From Hyphomicrobium_A sp963817485 (lineage in GTDB: Bacteria > Pseudomonadota > Alphaproteobacteria > Rhizobiales > Hyphomicrobiaceae), in contig CAWFOR010000003.1 of the NCBI GenBank assembly GCA_963817485.1, forward strand, positions 1 through 64,000: a DNA stretch of 64,000 bases, given 5' to 3'. Each line of letters opens with the position of its first letter. The stretch's first letter is position 1. The translations under genes and the position numbers were made by a program. Of this stretch, positions 8,406-17,060 are shown piece after piece. The notes beneath the pieces are model-generated. The model searched no databases. It was not told where the DNA came from and worked only from the letters and a program-made list of their open reading frames with translations.

Positions 8406-8608
8406 TGTTTCAACTCCAGTGCAGTCAAGCGCCGCTCGTGATCGACAAGCTCGTGGCCTCTCAGCGCGGCTTCAACGAGGCTCACGAGGGCTTTCGCTTC
8501 ACCCGGTGCTAGGTCTCCCGCCGCAACACCTTTGACGATGGCGCCAATGGCAGCCGTCGCCGCGATCTGACCGCTGCGCGAAACCGAGGGTGGGGGGTCG
8601 AACCGCAT
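8402..8608 (-). CDS. Hypothetical protein resembling the tail of a phage-associated family
   Basis: 68 aa from an ATG with AGGA 8 nt upstream. The stretch A-A-I-G-A-I-V-K-G-V-A-A-G-D-L-A-P-G-E-A-K-A-L-V-S-L-V-E then E-R-R-L-T-A-L-E resembles the C-terminal part of small proteins (DUF5681-like, from memory) found beside phage terminases. If so, the basic N-terminal domain is missing and this is a truncated relic. It ends in an ATGA overlap with the next gene. Confidence 0.45.
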   Translation of the reverse strand: MRFDPPPSVSRSGQIAATAAIGAIVKGVAAGDLAPGEAKALVSLVEAALRGHELVDHERRLTALELKQ

Positions 8609-8762
8609 GTCAGAGGTCCTGTCATCCTCGCCGGCAGCCCGCAGAGGTATGGCTTCGCTGAACCGGATCGAACTCGATCCACCGGGCCGTCGCGATCTCG
8701 GAGCGGCTGCTCAAGCTCGAAGCAAGAGGCAGCGGGCGGCCATCGCGGTCTAGCGTCGCTGG

Positions 8763-9341
8763 TTACGTGCGTTTGAGTACGCGGGCCACAGCCGTCGGCG
8801 TCCACGACGTGCCGCGCGCCGTTGCGATGCCGAGCGCGTTGAGCCCAGATGCGAGCTGAGCGAGCGAGGTGGCGCCTTCAGCCTTCAGCTTGGCGAGCTG
8901 CAACGCTACATCGGCAGCGAACTCGTCAGCGCGCTCAAGTCGCACCTTGAGACTTTGCTTGCGCATTGCATCAGTAAGAGCAGGCGAGCCCGCGCGTCTG
9001 CCGCCGAGCTTGACACCACGAGCCTTTGCCGCGGCAAGCGCGAGACGCGTGCGCTCGCCGATGGCGCGGGCCTCATGCTCGGCGAACACGGCGAGCATTT
9101 GCAGCGTCGTCTTGTCAGCCTTCGGCATGTCGCAACAGATTTGTTTCGCAGGGGCGGCGGCTGTCGCTGGCGCAGTTTCCGTGGCCGCGGAAGGTATAGG
9201 CTCATCCATACTTGATGCGTGGCGCCGCGAATTAGGGACGACGAGGAACAAGGCTATCACTGAAATGACTATGGCAAGAATTATGGGAATCCAGCCGCCG
9301 CCACTCCCTTCGAAGTCAGGTGTGTTTGGGTCAGTGGACAT
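8763..9341 (-). CDS. Chimeric ORF: membrane anchor fused to serine-recombinase tail
   Basis: 192 aa with a strong ribosome-binding site (GGAGGAG, 3 nt before the ATG). Residues 17-36 form one membrane segment, and residues 40-67 are an Ala/Pro/Thr-rich linker. From about residue 71 the sequence is that of a resolvase/invertase family serine recombinase after its active site: D-M-P-K-A-D, L-Q-M-L-A-V-F-A-E-H-E-A-R-A-I, R-T-R-L-A-L-A-A-A-K-A-R-G-V-K-L-G-G, and a C-terminal region ending W-T-P-T-A-V-A-R-V-L. The N-terminal catalytic part with the serine nucleophile is absent, so it cannot recombine DNA. It is probably a fusion made by deletion. Confidence 0.7.
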   Translation of the reverse strand: MSTDPNTPDFEGSGGGWIPIILAIVISVIALFLVVPNSRRHASSMDEPIPSAATETAPATAAAPAKQICCDMPKADKTTLQMLAVFAEHEARAIGERTRLALAAAKARGVKLGGRRAGSPALTDAMRKQSLKVRLERADEFAADVALQLAKLKAEGATSLAQLASGLNALGIATARGTSWTPTAVARVLKRT

Positions 9342-9654
9342 TTACTCCTCCGTTGTGTTTTTAACTGGCGCCCCCCTGAGTGCTTGGTAGGCAGCCTACA
9401 CCCGCCGCGCCCGCATGGCGATCACGCCACCGGGATACTGCTCGGGCGTGATGGTCACGTTCCTTGAGCCGTCAGGTCGGTGTAAGCATCCCCCCACCCC
9501 CAATTTCAATTGCCCATTAATGACTTTTCAATTTGTAAGGAAGCGCAAAGGACAATTTTACTCGCACTCAATCTCCTGAAGCCCAGTTTCTCAACCGCAC
9601 GCACGGAAGTGCGGCCGATCCAAACTGGGAGAGTGGTGCCAACACTCCTTCGCC
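9342..9654. other. Gene-poor stretch with a short coding relic (313 nt)
   Basis: No complete gene. On the minus strand, roughly 9490 to 9395 reads as HRPDGSRNVTITPEQYPGGV followed by I-A-M-R-A-R-R-V and a stop, which looks like the C-terminus of a lost protein upstream of the chimeric recombinase gene. The rest, including the AT-richer part at 9500-9560, shows nothing I can name. Confidence 0.4.
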
Positions 9655-11026
9655 ATGCTCAGGAACGTATTGTTGCTGAAGCGCCGTTTTGCGCACTTCC
9701 GCTCTGATCAGAATGGCAACCTTGCAGTCGTCTTTGCGTTGATGGCCGTCCTCCTGATGGTGGCCATCGGCGCCGGAGTTGACATCGGCCGGTGGCTGCA
9801 CGCACGCGACCAGACGGTCACTGCAGTCGATGCGGGGCTTCTTGCTGGTGGGCGCTGGCTGCAAACCAATAACACGGACACTGCGGGGGCAATCGCCGCC
9901 GCGCAGACTATGTACACTCAGAACGTCGCAAGCCGTCTTCCGGTGATCAATGACACGGTCGCCTTCGCCATCGGCAGCGACGGCATATCAATGATCGCGA
10001 CCGGTACGGCGTACATTCAGACGCCTTTCCTGCAGCTCGCCAACATCGATAAGCTGCCGCTGTTCTCCACAGGACAGCAGCCAATTGCCCAGGCGCAGTT
10101 GGCAGTGGGTGGAAACGGCGGTGAGAGCATCGAGGTCGCGATGATGCTCGACATCACGGGCTCCATGGCGGGGCAGAAGATCTCTGACTTGCAGGCATCG
10201 GCAACGGATCTCATCAACATCGTCGTGTGGGCCGACCAAAGCAAGTACACCTCCAAGGTCTCGATCGTCCCCTTTACCGAAGATATTCGCCTGCCCAGCT
10301 CCGCGCTGAACGGCGGCACGTGGGACCTCCTTGCCAACGTCGAAGAAGATCAGCGGAACGACCTATTATCTTTCCGATTGCGTCGTGGAGCGTATGGGCA
10401 CGCAGAAGTACACCGATGCGGCGCCCGCGACCGGGCAATACGTCATGGGCCACTACACGACGAACTTCACCGGCAGTGGCAGCAACAAGAAGGGCGTCTG
10501 CGTGGTGCCAGCGACAGTCTTGCCTTTGACCAGCGACAAGACCAGCCTGCTCGCAGCAGTCAACAGTCTGACGGCAGGCGGCGGTACGGCGGGTCATCTC
10601 GGAACAGCTTGGGCTTGGTATACGCTGTCGCCGAACTGGTCCTCGCTGTGGCCTTCAAACGCGCCCGCCGCCTATGGCACTCCTAACTTGGCGAAGATTG
10701 CCATTCTGATGACCGACGGCCAGTACAACACGCAGTACAATTCGAACGGCGTCTCGGTGAACCAAAACGCGACTTCGTGTCCCCAAGCGGCCAACGGTTG
10801 TTCGACGCCACAGGCGCTGGCGCAGTGCGCCGCCATGAAGGCGCAAGGCATCACTGTCTACACGGTGGGGTTCGACCTCGGCGGCAATCAGACCGCGATT
10901 GATACGTTAACCCAGTGCGCCAGCGACCCGGCGAAGTTCTACAATGCAGCTAACGACGGCGTTCAGTTGAAACAGGCGTTCCGCGATATCGCTCTAAAGC
11001 TCTCGTCGCTTTATCTTTCGAAGTGA
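9655..11026 (+). pseudogene. TadG/TadE-like pilus assembly protein with vWA domain, frameshifted
   Basis: The N-terminus (D-Q-N-G-N-L-A-V-V-F-A-L plus one membrane segment) is typical of TadE/TadG-like proteins of Flp pilus systems. A von Willebrand factor A domain follows, with the metal site M-L-D-I-T-G-S-M-A-G and later M-T-D-G-Q-Y-N. The first frame is meaningful to about 10320; the second from about 10325 (TSLPTSKKISGTTYYLSDCV) to the stop at 11026. Removing one G from GGG at 10322-10324 gives a continuous T-W-T-S-L-P-T-S. The intact product would be about 456 aa. No other tad genes are here. Confidence 0.75.
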
Positions 11027-11056
11027 ACACGCAAATTCGAAACACGGGAGACTGAG

Positions 11057-11803
11057 ATGTCGGGATTTTGGCTTCCGCTCAGTTTGGTCCTGGCGAGTAT
11101 TGGACTCCCTGCCGCACTTATCGCAAAGAAGCGCGGTCGCATTTCGGACGAAACCTACAAACTAATCGGAGTTGTTTGGTCGATTGCCATTATCATGCTC
11201 TGCATCGGCATTGGCTGGTCGTCATACCAAATGGACCGGCCGCTAAGACACCTCGAAGGCATAAAAGTAAGAGCCGACGCCCTGCAGAAACGCATCAAAG
11301 CGGCCAAAGGAGCGCAGCAGCAGCTTACGCAGTTCACTGACCCCCAGCAGGGCGCCGACACGGCAGCGCTTACGAAACGCCGGGCGGATAATCGAAAGGA
11401 AGCTGTGTCGATCAGCGATGAAAGCAAGGCGCTTACAGAAGACCTAGCCTTGGCCCGCTCCCAATTCGATGAAGTGAATCAACGGATGCACCGGGAATTT
11501 ATTCTTGTCCTTTGCGTGCTCGTGCTCGCCTCGACGCTCATCCTTGGTGCTGTTTACCGCGACGCCTTTCCAGCCCATCACCGTGCAGCGCAGCGACGAT
11601 GGCACGGGACTGGTTCTGAAAACTCACCTCCCATCGATGACCCTCGCGCAGGGGCGGCGGTGCCCGATACGACAGCGCCAATGGACGCTCCGCCAATGTC
11701 TCCCGATCATGGTGTCGGACAAACAGCGCCTGCGCCCTCGCCCGATCAGACCCCGCCCGACGATGGCACAAAGAAGGATGATGGCCCTCCCAATCCGGAC
11801 TGA
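11057..11803 (+). CDS. Membrane protein with coiled coil and Pro-rich tail
   Basis: Not recognised. 248 aa, with GGGAG shortly before the ATG. Hydrophobic segments lie at about residues 4-23, 37-55 and 146-166. Between the second and third is a charged region rich in Lys, Gln, Ala and Glu with heptad character (about 65-145), a probable coiled coil. The last 80 residues are low-complexity, rich in Pro, Asp and Ala. The layout suggests an envelope scaffold or sensor, but there is no domain to name. Confidence 0.6.
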   Translation: MSGFWLPLSLVLASIGLPAALIAKKRGRISDETYKLIGVVWSIAIIMLCIGIGWSSYQMDRPLRHLEGIKVRADALQKRIKAAKGAQQQLTQFTDPQQGADTAALTKRRADNRKEAVSISDESKALTEDLALARSQFDEVNQRMHREFILVLCVLVLASTLILGAVYRDAFPAHHRAAQRRWHGTGSENSPPIDDPRAGAAVPDTTAPMDAPPMSPDHGVGQTAPAPSPDQTPPDDGTKKDDGPPNPD

Positions 11804-11805
11804 GT

Positions 11806-12198
11806 TTGCAAGCTCTTGTGCGTGCGCGGGCGCGTGATGTCGGGTTATGGGGGCGGACGAGGACGAGACAGAGCCTTGAACGCCCTGCTTCGGCTCACAA
11901 GGAAATCCGCGCAATCCCACTTGGCCTGCGGATTGCTGCCCTCGTTCTACGGACGGTGTTCATTGGCATCTTGGTGGTGCTGGTGGCACGCGTCAGCAGT
12001 CCTCTGAATGAGACCATCTGGTCGGCTTACGAGACGCCTGGCGATCTGATCAGAGTTGTTGTGGGATTGGTCGCGTGCCTTTGGATGCTGTACAGCGTTT
12101 TCACGTTACCCAAGGACGCAGAAGCATATCGGGCTTGGATATACATCGGCCTCGTCGGTGCGCCCCTCGCGTTGGCGTGTGTGATTGCCTTCTGGTGA
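11806..12198 (+). CDS. Small conserved membrane protein
   Basis: Up to 130 aa from TTG 11806, 2 nt after the stop of the preceding gene. Only the part from about residue 36 (I-P-L-G-L-R-I-A-A-L-V-L-R) looks like protein: three hydrophobic segments with E-T-I-W-S-A-Y-E-T-P-G-D-L-I-R between the first two and L-P-K-D-A-E-A-Y-R-A-W between the last two. From memory, similar proteins occur in Bradyrhizobium-like genomes. The start is uncertain and the function unknown. Confidence 0.55.
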   Translation: MQALVRARARDVGLWGRTRTRQSLERPASAHKEIRAIPLGLRIAALVLRTVFIGILVVLVARVSSPLNETIWSAYETPGDLIRVVVGLVACLWMLYSVFTLPKDAEAYRAWIYIGLVGAPLALACVIAFW

Positions 12199-12211
12199 CC
12201 ATGCACCTCGC

Positions 12212-12415
12212 TCACTGTTCTCTCTTCTGGCCCTGCTCCTCCAGCCGGAAGTACTCGTCAATCGCGGCCCTCCACTCAGCAATGGCCTCGGGAGAATAGC
12301 ACTCAAGCTGCTCATCCGAGAGCAGCAGGCCCGTCTTAGCGCAGGCATAGGCAATCTCGGGCGGGAACTCGGACAGCATTTCTACGATGCCGCCGCTCAG
12401 CTTTGCTTCAAACAT
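12212..12415 (-). CDS. Hypothetical small protein
   Basis: 67 aa from the ATG at 12415, with GAGAG upstream; a TTG at 12430 is in frame. The sequence includes EMLSEFPPEIAYACAKTGLL and S-P-E-A-I-A-E-W-R-A-A-I-D-E-Y-F. It follows the secreted-protein gene at 12443-12955 closely, and a decayed copy of both lies at 6900-7054, so the two form one duplicated unit. No function known. Confidence 0.5.
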   Translation of the reverse strand: MFEAKLSGGIVEMLSEFPPEIAYACAKTGLLLSDEQLECYSPEAIAEWRAAIDEYFRLEEQGQKREQ

Positions 12416-12442
12416 TTGCGCGTCTCTCAATTTGAAATGGTT

Positions 12443-12955
12443 CTATTTCTGCGCCTCCGGTGGCGGAATTTCTTCCATGTTCGCCTGGCATGGCCGCGCC
12501 ACAATCTCGCAGCGGTACATGACTTGTCCGGCGACCTCGCCAATTGAGACGCGACTGCACCGGCTGATCTCGTCGCGGTCATTCGTCATATCGAGATACT
12601 GCTCGCCATGATCGTAGCGCACGCGCTCCATCCAATCCTTGCGAGCGGCCTGTAGCGCGCCTTCCTGACCGATCCATTGCGTGCCGAGACCGCGGATTGG
12701 CTCAAGGCAGTGAAAGCCTCGACCATCGTCGTGCCGATCTTCAAAGCCGATGCCGCCATCATCGCGCCGGTGCTCAGCATCGATCACGGCCTCCCGGTAA
12801 AGGCGCACGCGTTGGCGTTCGATATTGCTGAGGTGATCGCGATAGTGATGGTGGACGAAGCCCGGCCGCCTGTAGCCAATGTCCCAGTTCCACTCCTCGG
12901 CGTGTGATGGTGTGACGAGCCAAGCTGCAATGGCAAGCACGAGCAGTCTGTGCAT
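12443..12955 (-). CDS. Hypothetical secreted protein
   Basis: 170 aa from the ATG at 12955, chosen because AGGTG lies about 6 nt upstream and a signal peptide follows at once (MHRLLVLAIAAWLVTPSHA). The frame extends further upstream but without protein character. The mature part is rich in Arg, Asp and His, and its second half contains four cysteines (FHC, RCSR, YRCE, RPCQ) that could pair in the periplasm. Not recognised. Confidence 0.55.
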   Translation of the reverse strand: MHRLLVLAIAAWLVTPSHAEEWNWDIGYRRPGFVHHHYRDHLSNIERQRVRLYREAVIDAEHRRDDGGIGFEDRHDDGRGFHCLEPIRGLGTQWIGQEGALQAARKDWMERVRYDHGEQYLDMTNDRDEISRCSRVSIGEVAGQVMYRCEIVARPCQANMEEIPPPEAQK

Positions 12956-13325
12956 CGGATCACCTCGAAAGAAAAATGCGCCGGCCCCTACCGGACCGGC
13001 GCGTAGTCTCTTCCGCCAAGAGAGGGCTGCGCTGGGAGAGCGCGCGGAAGATTGACGCCATTTCTCCAAAGCAGACGTCGCTGCGCTAGTGCCGGAGTTC
13101 ATTTGCGCCCGTTATTCACAGAGGCCGTTCCCGAAGAGGGGACTCTGTGGCTGTGCAGCAACCACCACTTGGATTGCACGCCGCGTCCGTCCCGGCCTGT
13201 GGGCTGGTTGAAGTGAGGCTGGCCTACCTGGTGCGACGCTCGGGGTTGTACAAATCGGCAAGCGACAGCGGGCTTTCTCGGGTAACAACAAGAATGGCAT
13301 GTACAGCGGAGTTGCTTGCTTCGCA

Positions 13326-13396
13326 GAGACTTAGCTCGCGTGGCGACCTGACTTTTAATCAAGGTGTCGATGGTTCGATCCCATCCGGGCTCACCA
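13326..13396 (+). other. tRNA-Lys(UUU)-like fragment or degenerate tRNA
   Basis: The 3' part is tRNA-like: an anticodon-arm sequence CCTGACTTTTAATCAAGG (anticodon TTT), a perfect 5-bp T-arm (GATGG / TTCGATC / CCATC at 13369-13385), a 7-nt acceptor strand, a discriminator A and an encoded CCA at 13394-13396. The 5' part is damaged: about 5 nt are missing, the 5' acceptor strand pairs at only a few positions, and the D-arm is incomplete. This fits either a decayed tRNA or the 3' end of a tRNA gene copied at one edge of an integrated element, where accessory DNA meets housekeeping DNA. Confidence 0.55.
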
Positions 13397-13573
13397 CCTC
13401 CCTCGGAGAGCTGCGTTTCGCTCGATCCGCGCGCGCTTGCCTAAGGAATAGGCGTCAAGCACCCGAAATTCCTGGATGAAATACGGGAGAGTTGCGAACG
13501 CAGCGAGCCCTGTTTTTACGGGAAATTGAAATAGTGTTGCTACCCGTACTGGCTGCCATTTGCGGAGCCACAG
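13397..13573. other. Non-coding spacer before the GGDEF-EAL gene
   Basis: I see no gene. GGAG lies 6 nt upstream of the GTG start of the following gene. Confidence 0.4.
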
Positions 13574-16015
13574 GTGGATTCCCCGCCCCTCGCGTTTACT
13601 CTGTTGTCGGACGGTCGGCTTCTGCTGCTGGCGCTGACTGTTGCGGCGGTGGCGAGCTTCGTCTCGCTCTCGATTTTCGGCTATGCGGACCGCGGTCGCG
13701 CAAACCGGCGCACGGACTGGCTCCTGCTCGCCGTGGTGTGCGGCGCTTTCGGATTGTGGGTGGCGCACTTCGTCGGCGCCCCCGAGACGGCGACGGCCTC
13801 GAGCCCGCTGCAATGGATTTTGGCGGCGGTGGCGGCCGGCACCGTGCTCGTGGTGCTGCTGCTCGGCGCCTTGTCGATGCTGATCGACCGCCGCATGATG
13901 CGCGACAACGTGCACAACATGCAGCAGCTCGTCGATGCCGCGATCGAAGGCATCGTGGTGGCGAAGAACGATCGCATCGTCAGCGTCAATCAGCGCTTAG
14001 CCGATCTTTGCAGCGTTCCCCGCGCGGAGCTGATCGGAAAAAGCTTCGCCGGCGATCTCATCGACACGCCGATCGATACGGCAGGCGAAGCCTTGCTGCG
14101 CACGGCGTCCGGCGCGCCGATTCCGGTCAATGTCGTGCGCAGGCGCCTCAGCGTCGGCGATGACGTCTACACCATCCACGACCTCACCGAGCGGCGCGCC
14201 GTGGAGATGGAGCTGCAGCGCCAGAACCAGGCCCTACAGGAGCAGGAGGAGGAGCTCAGGTCGCGCAACCTGCTGCTCGACACCGCGCTCATGCACATGT
14301 CGCAGGGCCTCTGCATGTACGACAAGGACCAGCGCGTGGTCGTGTGCAACGAGCGCTACGCCACGCTCTATCGGCTGAAGCCCGAGGACGTGAAGCCGGG
14401 GTCCACGCGCCGTGCAATCGTCGAGCGGCGCATCGCCTTGGGCGTATGGGGAGGGACTTCGCCTGAAGCCTATCTGCGTGACCGCACCGCGGTCGTCGAC
14501 ACCTCGAGCTACTCGATCCAGGAGATGAACGACGGCCGCTCGATCGCCACCGCGCATGTGCCGATGCCGGGCGGCGGATGGGTGTGCACGCACGAGGATA
14601 TCACCGAGCGGCGCCAGGCCCAGGCCAAGATCGAGCATCTCGCCCGCCATGACGGGCTGACCAACCTGCCCAACCGCGTGCTCCTGCGCGAGCGGCTGCA
14701 GGAGGCGCTTTCGCGCTTGCGCCCCGGCGAAGGCCTCGCGGTGCACGCAATCGATCTCGACCGCTTCAAGGAGGTCAACGACGCGCTGGGCCACGTGGTC
14801 GGCGACGAGCTGCTGCAGGCGGTGGCCGAGCGCCTCGCCGGGGTCGTGAGCGAGGTCGACACGCTCGCGCGCATGGGCGCCGACGAATATGTGATCGTGC
14901 AGAACCCGGCCTTCTCGCCGACGGATGCAAGCGACCTCGCGAGCCAGATCATCGCCGGGATGAACGAGCCTTTCACCTTGGCCGGGCGGTTCCAGGTCGT
15001 GCTCGGCGTGAGCATCGGCATCGCCATGGCGCCCGGCGACGGCACCGATGCCGACCAGCTCCTGAAGGACGCCAACCTGGCGCTCTACCGTGCCAAGGAG
15101 GAGGAGCGCGGCAATTACCGCTTCTTCGAGCGCGAGATGGACGCGCGCATGCGGGCGCGGCACGATATGGAGCGCAATTTGCGCAACGCGCTCGCCAACG
15201 GCGAGCTCGATCTCGACTACCAGCCCCTCCTGAATTTGAAGCGCAACGCGCTGTCGGGCTTCGAGGCGCTGATGCGCTGGCGCACGCCTGACGGCGTGGT
15301 GATCCCGCCGTGCGAGTTTATCCCGCTCGCGGAGGAAACAGGCCTGATCGTGCCGATGGGCGAGTGGGCCCTGCGTCAGGCGCTCTCCGAAGCCGCCAAG
15401 TGGCCGCGGCACATCCGCGTGTCGGTCAACCTCTCGCCGGTGCAGTTCAACTCGCGCAACCTGACGCAGCTCGTGATGAGCGCGCTCGCCACCTCCGGCG
15501 TCGAGGCGAGCCGGCTCGAGCTCGAGATCACCGAGTCCGTGCTTCTGCAGAACCGCGAGACGACGCGGGTGACGCTGCACCAGCTGCGCGACCTCGGCGT
15601 GCGCATCGCGCTCGACGACTTCGGCACCGGCTTCTCCTCGCTGAGCTACCTGCGCAGCTTTCCCTTCGACAAGATCAAGATCGACCAGTCCTTCATCGCC
15701 GGGCTCGCCGACGGCAACGAGGAATCGCTCGCCATCGTGCGCGCGGTCGCGCGGCTCGGCGCGAGCCTCGGCGTCGCCACCACGGCGGAGGGCGTCGAGA
15801 CGCAGCTCCAGCTCGAGATCGCGCGACGCGAGGGCTTCACCGAGGCGCAGGGGTTCTGGGTCGGCAGGCCAAAGAGCGCGGCGGCGATCGCCGAGGCAGG
15901 AGATCTCCTGCGCACGCGCAAGACGAAGCGACGCCCGGCGGCGGCGGAGCCGGAAGCCCACAAAGTCGTCGAGATAGCTGTCGAGAGGGCCGCCGAGCCT
16001 AATCGAGGCCGTTGA
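13574..16015 (+). CDS. Membrane-anchored PAS-GGDEF-EAL protein with degenerate GGDEF
   Basis: Predicted cyclic-di-GMP turnover protein, 813 aa from a GTG with GGAG 6 nt upstream. About three membrane segments lie in residues 1-105, then a PAS region, a short coiled coil (about 210-235), a second PAS-like region, a GGDEF domain from about 350 and an EAL domain from about 535. The catalytic GGDEF motif reads G-A-D-E-Y at 435-439, so cyclase activity is doubtful. The EAL domain keeps E-A-L (564-566), VNLSP, ELEITES, DDFGTG and K-I-D, as in active phosphodiesterases. It is probably a phosphodiesterase or a GTP-regulated one. It converges with the sulfurtransferase gene. Confidence 0.88.
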   Translation: MDSPPLAFTLLSDGRLLLLALTVAAVASFVSLSIFGYADRGRANRRTDWLLLAVVCGAFGLWVAHFVGAPETATASSPLQWILAAVAAGTVLVVLLLGALSMLIDRRMMRDNVHNMQQLVDAAIEGIVVAKNDRIVSVNQRLADLCSVPRAELIGKSFAGDLIDTPIDTAGEALLRTASGAPIPVNVVRRRLSVGDDVYTIHDLTERRAVEMELQRQNQALQEQEEELRSRNLLLDTALMHMSQGLCMYDKDQRVVVCNERYATLYRLKPEDVKPGSTRRAIVERRIALGVWGGTSPEAYLRDRTAVVDTSSYSIQEMNDGRSIATAHVPMPGGGWVCTHEDITERRQAQAKIEHLARHDGLTNLPNRVLLRERLQEALSRLRPGEGLAVHAIDLDRFKEVNDALGHVVGDELLQAVAERLAGVVSEVDTLARMGADEYVIVQNPAFSPTDASDLASQIIAGMNEPFTLAGRFQVVLGVSIGIAMAPGDGTDADQLLKDANLALYRAKEEERGNYRFFEREMDARMRARHDMERNLRNALANGELDLDYQPLLNLKRNALSGFEALMRWRTPDGVVIPPCEFIPLAEETGLIVPMGEWALRQALSEAAKWPRHIRVSVNLSPVQFNSRNLTQLVMSALATSGVEASRLELEITESVLLQNRETTRVTLHQLRDLGVRIALDDFGTGFSSLSYLRSFPFDKIKIDQSFIAGLADGNEESLAIVRAVARLGASLGVATTAEGVETQLQLEIARREGFTEAQGFWVGRPKSAAAIAEAGDLLRTRKTKRRPAAAEPEAHKVVEIAVERAAEPNRGR

Positions 16016-16021
16016 CGGCGT

Positions 16022-16060
16022 GCCGAAGCGGGCAAAGCGCACGCGCCGGGCCCGCTCGGC
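16022..16060. terminator. Hairpin between convergent genes
   Basis: An 11-bp stem with one bulged A (16022-16033 pairs with 16050-16060) lies between the 3' ends of the convergent GGDEF-EAL and sulfurtransferase genes. There is no clear T-run on either side, so it is a likely but not proven bidirectional terminator. Confidence 0.4.
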
Positions 16061-16074
16061 TTAAGCGAGGTGTC

Positions 16075-16938
16075 TTAGGCCATGGGGCCGGTCTCGATCG
16101 GCAGCTTGCTGTCCGCGCCCCACTCCGCCCAGCTCCCGTCATAGACCGCGGCGTTGGTCTGGCCGAGCACGGCGAGAGCCAGCGACAGGATCGACGCCGT
16201 CACGCCCGACCCGCACGTGGTGATCACGGGCAGCTGCGGATCGATCTTTGCCGCGGCGAAGATCTTGGCAAGCTCGGCGGGTTCTTTCAGCGTGCCATCG
16301 GCATTGATGAGGGACTGCGAGGGGACATTGCGCGCGCCCGGAAGATGGCCGCAGCGCAGGCCGGGGCGCGGCTCGGGCTCGCTGCCGGCAAAGCGCGGAG
16401 CGGGGCGCGCGTCGACGATCTGCGCAGACTTCTTCTCGATGATCTGCCCGACGTCGTCGCGGTCTCGGATCAGCGAAGCGTTCATCAGCGGCGTGAAGTG
16501 GCGCTCGGTGCGCCGCGGCGGCTGGCCGTCCTCGAGCGGGCGCCCTTCGGCCTTCCACTTCTTGAGGCCGCCGTTGAGCACGGCGACGTCCTCATGACCC
16601 ATGGCGCGGAAGGTCCACCACACACGCGCGGCCGAGAACAGGCCGAGCGTGTCGTAGACCACGATGCGCATGCCGTCGCCTACGCCCATCTTCTTCATGC
16701 GCGAAGCGAACTTCACGCTCGAAGGCAGCATGTGGGGGAGCGACGACTTCTCGTCGGAGAGGTCGTCGATGTCGAAGAACAGCGCGCCGGGGATGTGCTC
16801 GGCGAGATACTCCGCCTTGGGGTCGCGTTTAGCCGTGGGAAGATGCCAGCTGCCGTCGAAGACGATCAGGTCGGGGGCATCGAGATGCTCGGCGAGCCAG
16901 TCGGTCTCGACGATCCATGTCTTGGCGGTCTTGCGCAC
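16075..16938 (-). CDS. sseA: 3-mercaptopyruvate/thiosulfate sulfurtransferase
   Basis: Two-domain rhodanese that transfers sulfur from 3-mercaptopyruvate or thiosulfate to cyanide or thiols. 287 aa from the GTG at 16938, with GAGAGGAAAC directly before it. The N-terminal domain (WIVETDWLAEHLDAPDLIVF, then G-A-L-F-F-D-I-D) is the inactive one; the C-terminal domain carries the catalytic loop C-G-S-G-V-T-A with Cys242. The Ser/Val loop is the mercaptopyruvate type, not the R-K thiosulfate type. It follows cysK on the same strand, which fits a role in cysteine and sulfur metabolism. Confidence 0.88.
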   Translation of the reverse strand: MRKTAKTWIVETDWLAEHLDAPDLIVFDGSWHLPTAKRDPKAEYLAEHIPGALFFDIDDLSDEKSSLPHMLPSSVKFASRMKKMGVGDGMRIVVYDTLGLFSAARVWWTFRAMGHEDVAVLNGGLKKWKAEGRPLEDGQPPRRTERHFTPLMNASLIRDRDDVGQIIEKKSAQIVDARPAPRFAGSEPEPRPGLRCGHLPGARNVPSQSLINADGTLKEPAELAKIFAAAKIDPQLPVITTCGSGVTASILSLALAVLGQTNAAVYDGSWAEWGADSKLPIETGPMA

Positions 16939-17060
16939 GTTTCCTCTCCGTTCCCTCTTCTTGTGATGCGGCTTGGAGGGTCGCTCCGCGGGGACGCCGG
17001 TGCCGCCCCGCCGACATAGGCAAAAGTTCGAAAGGCCGCAAGGGAAGTGGACAGGCAGCC

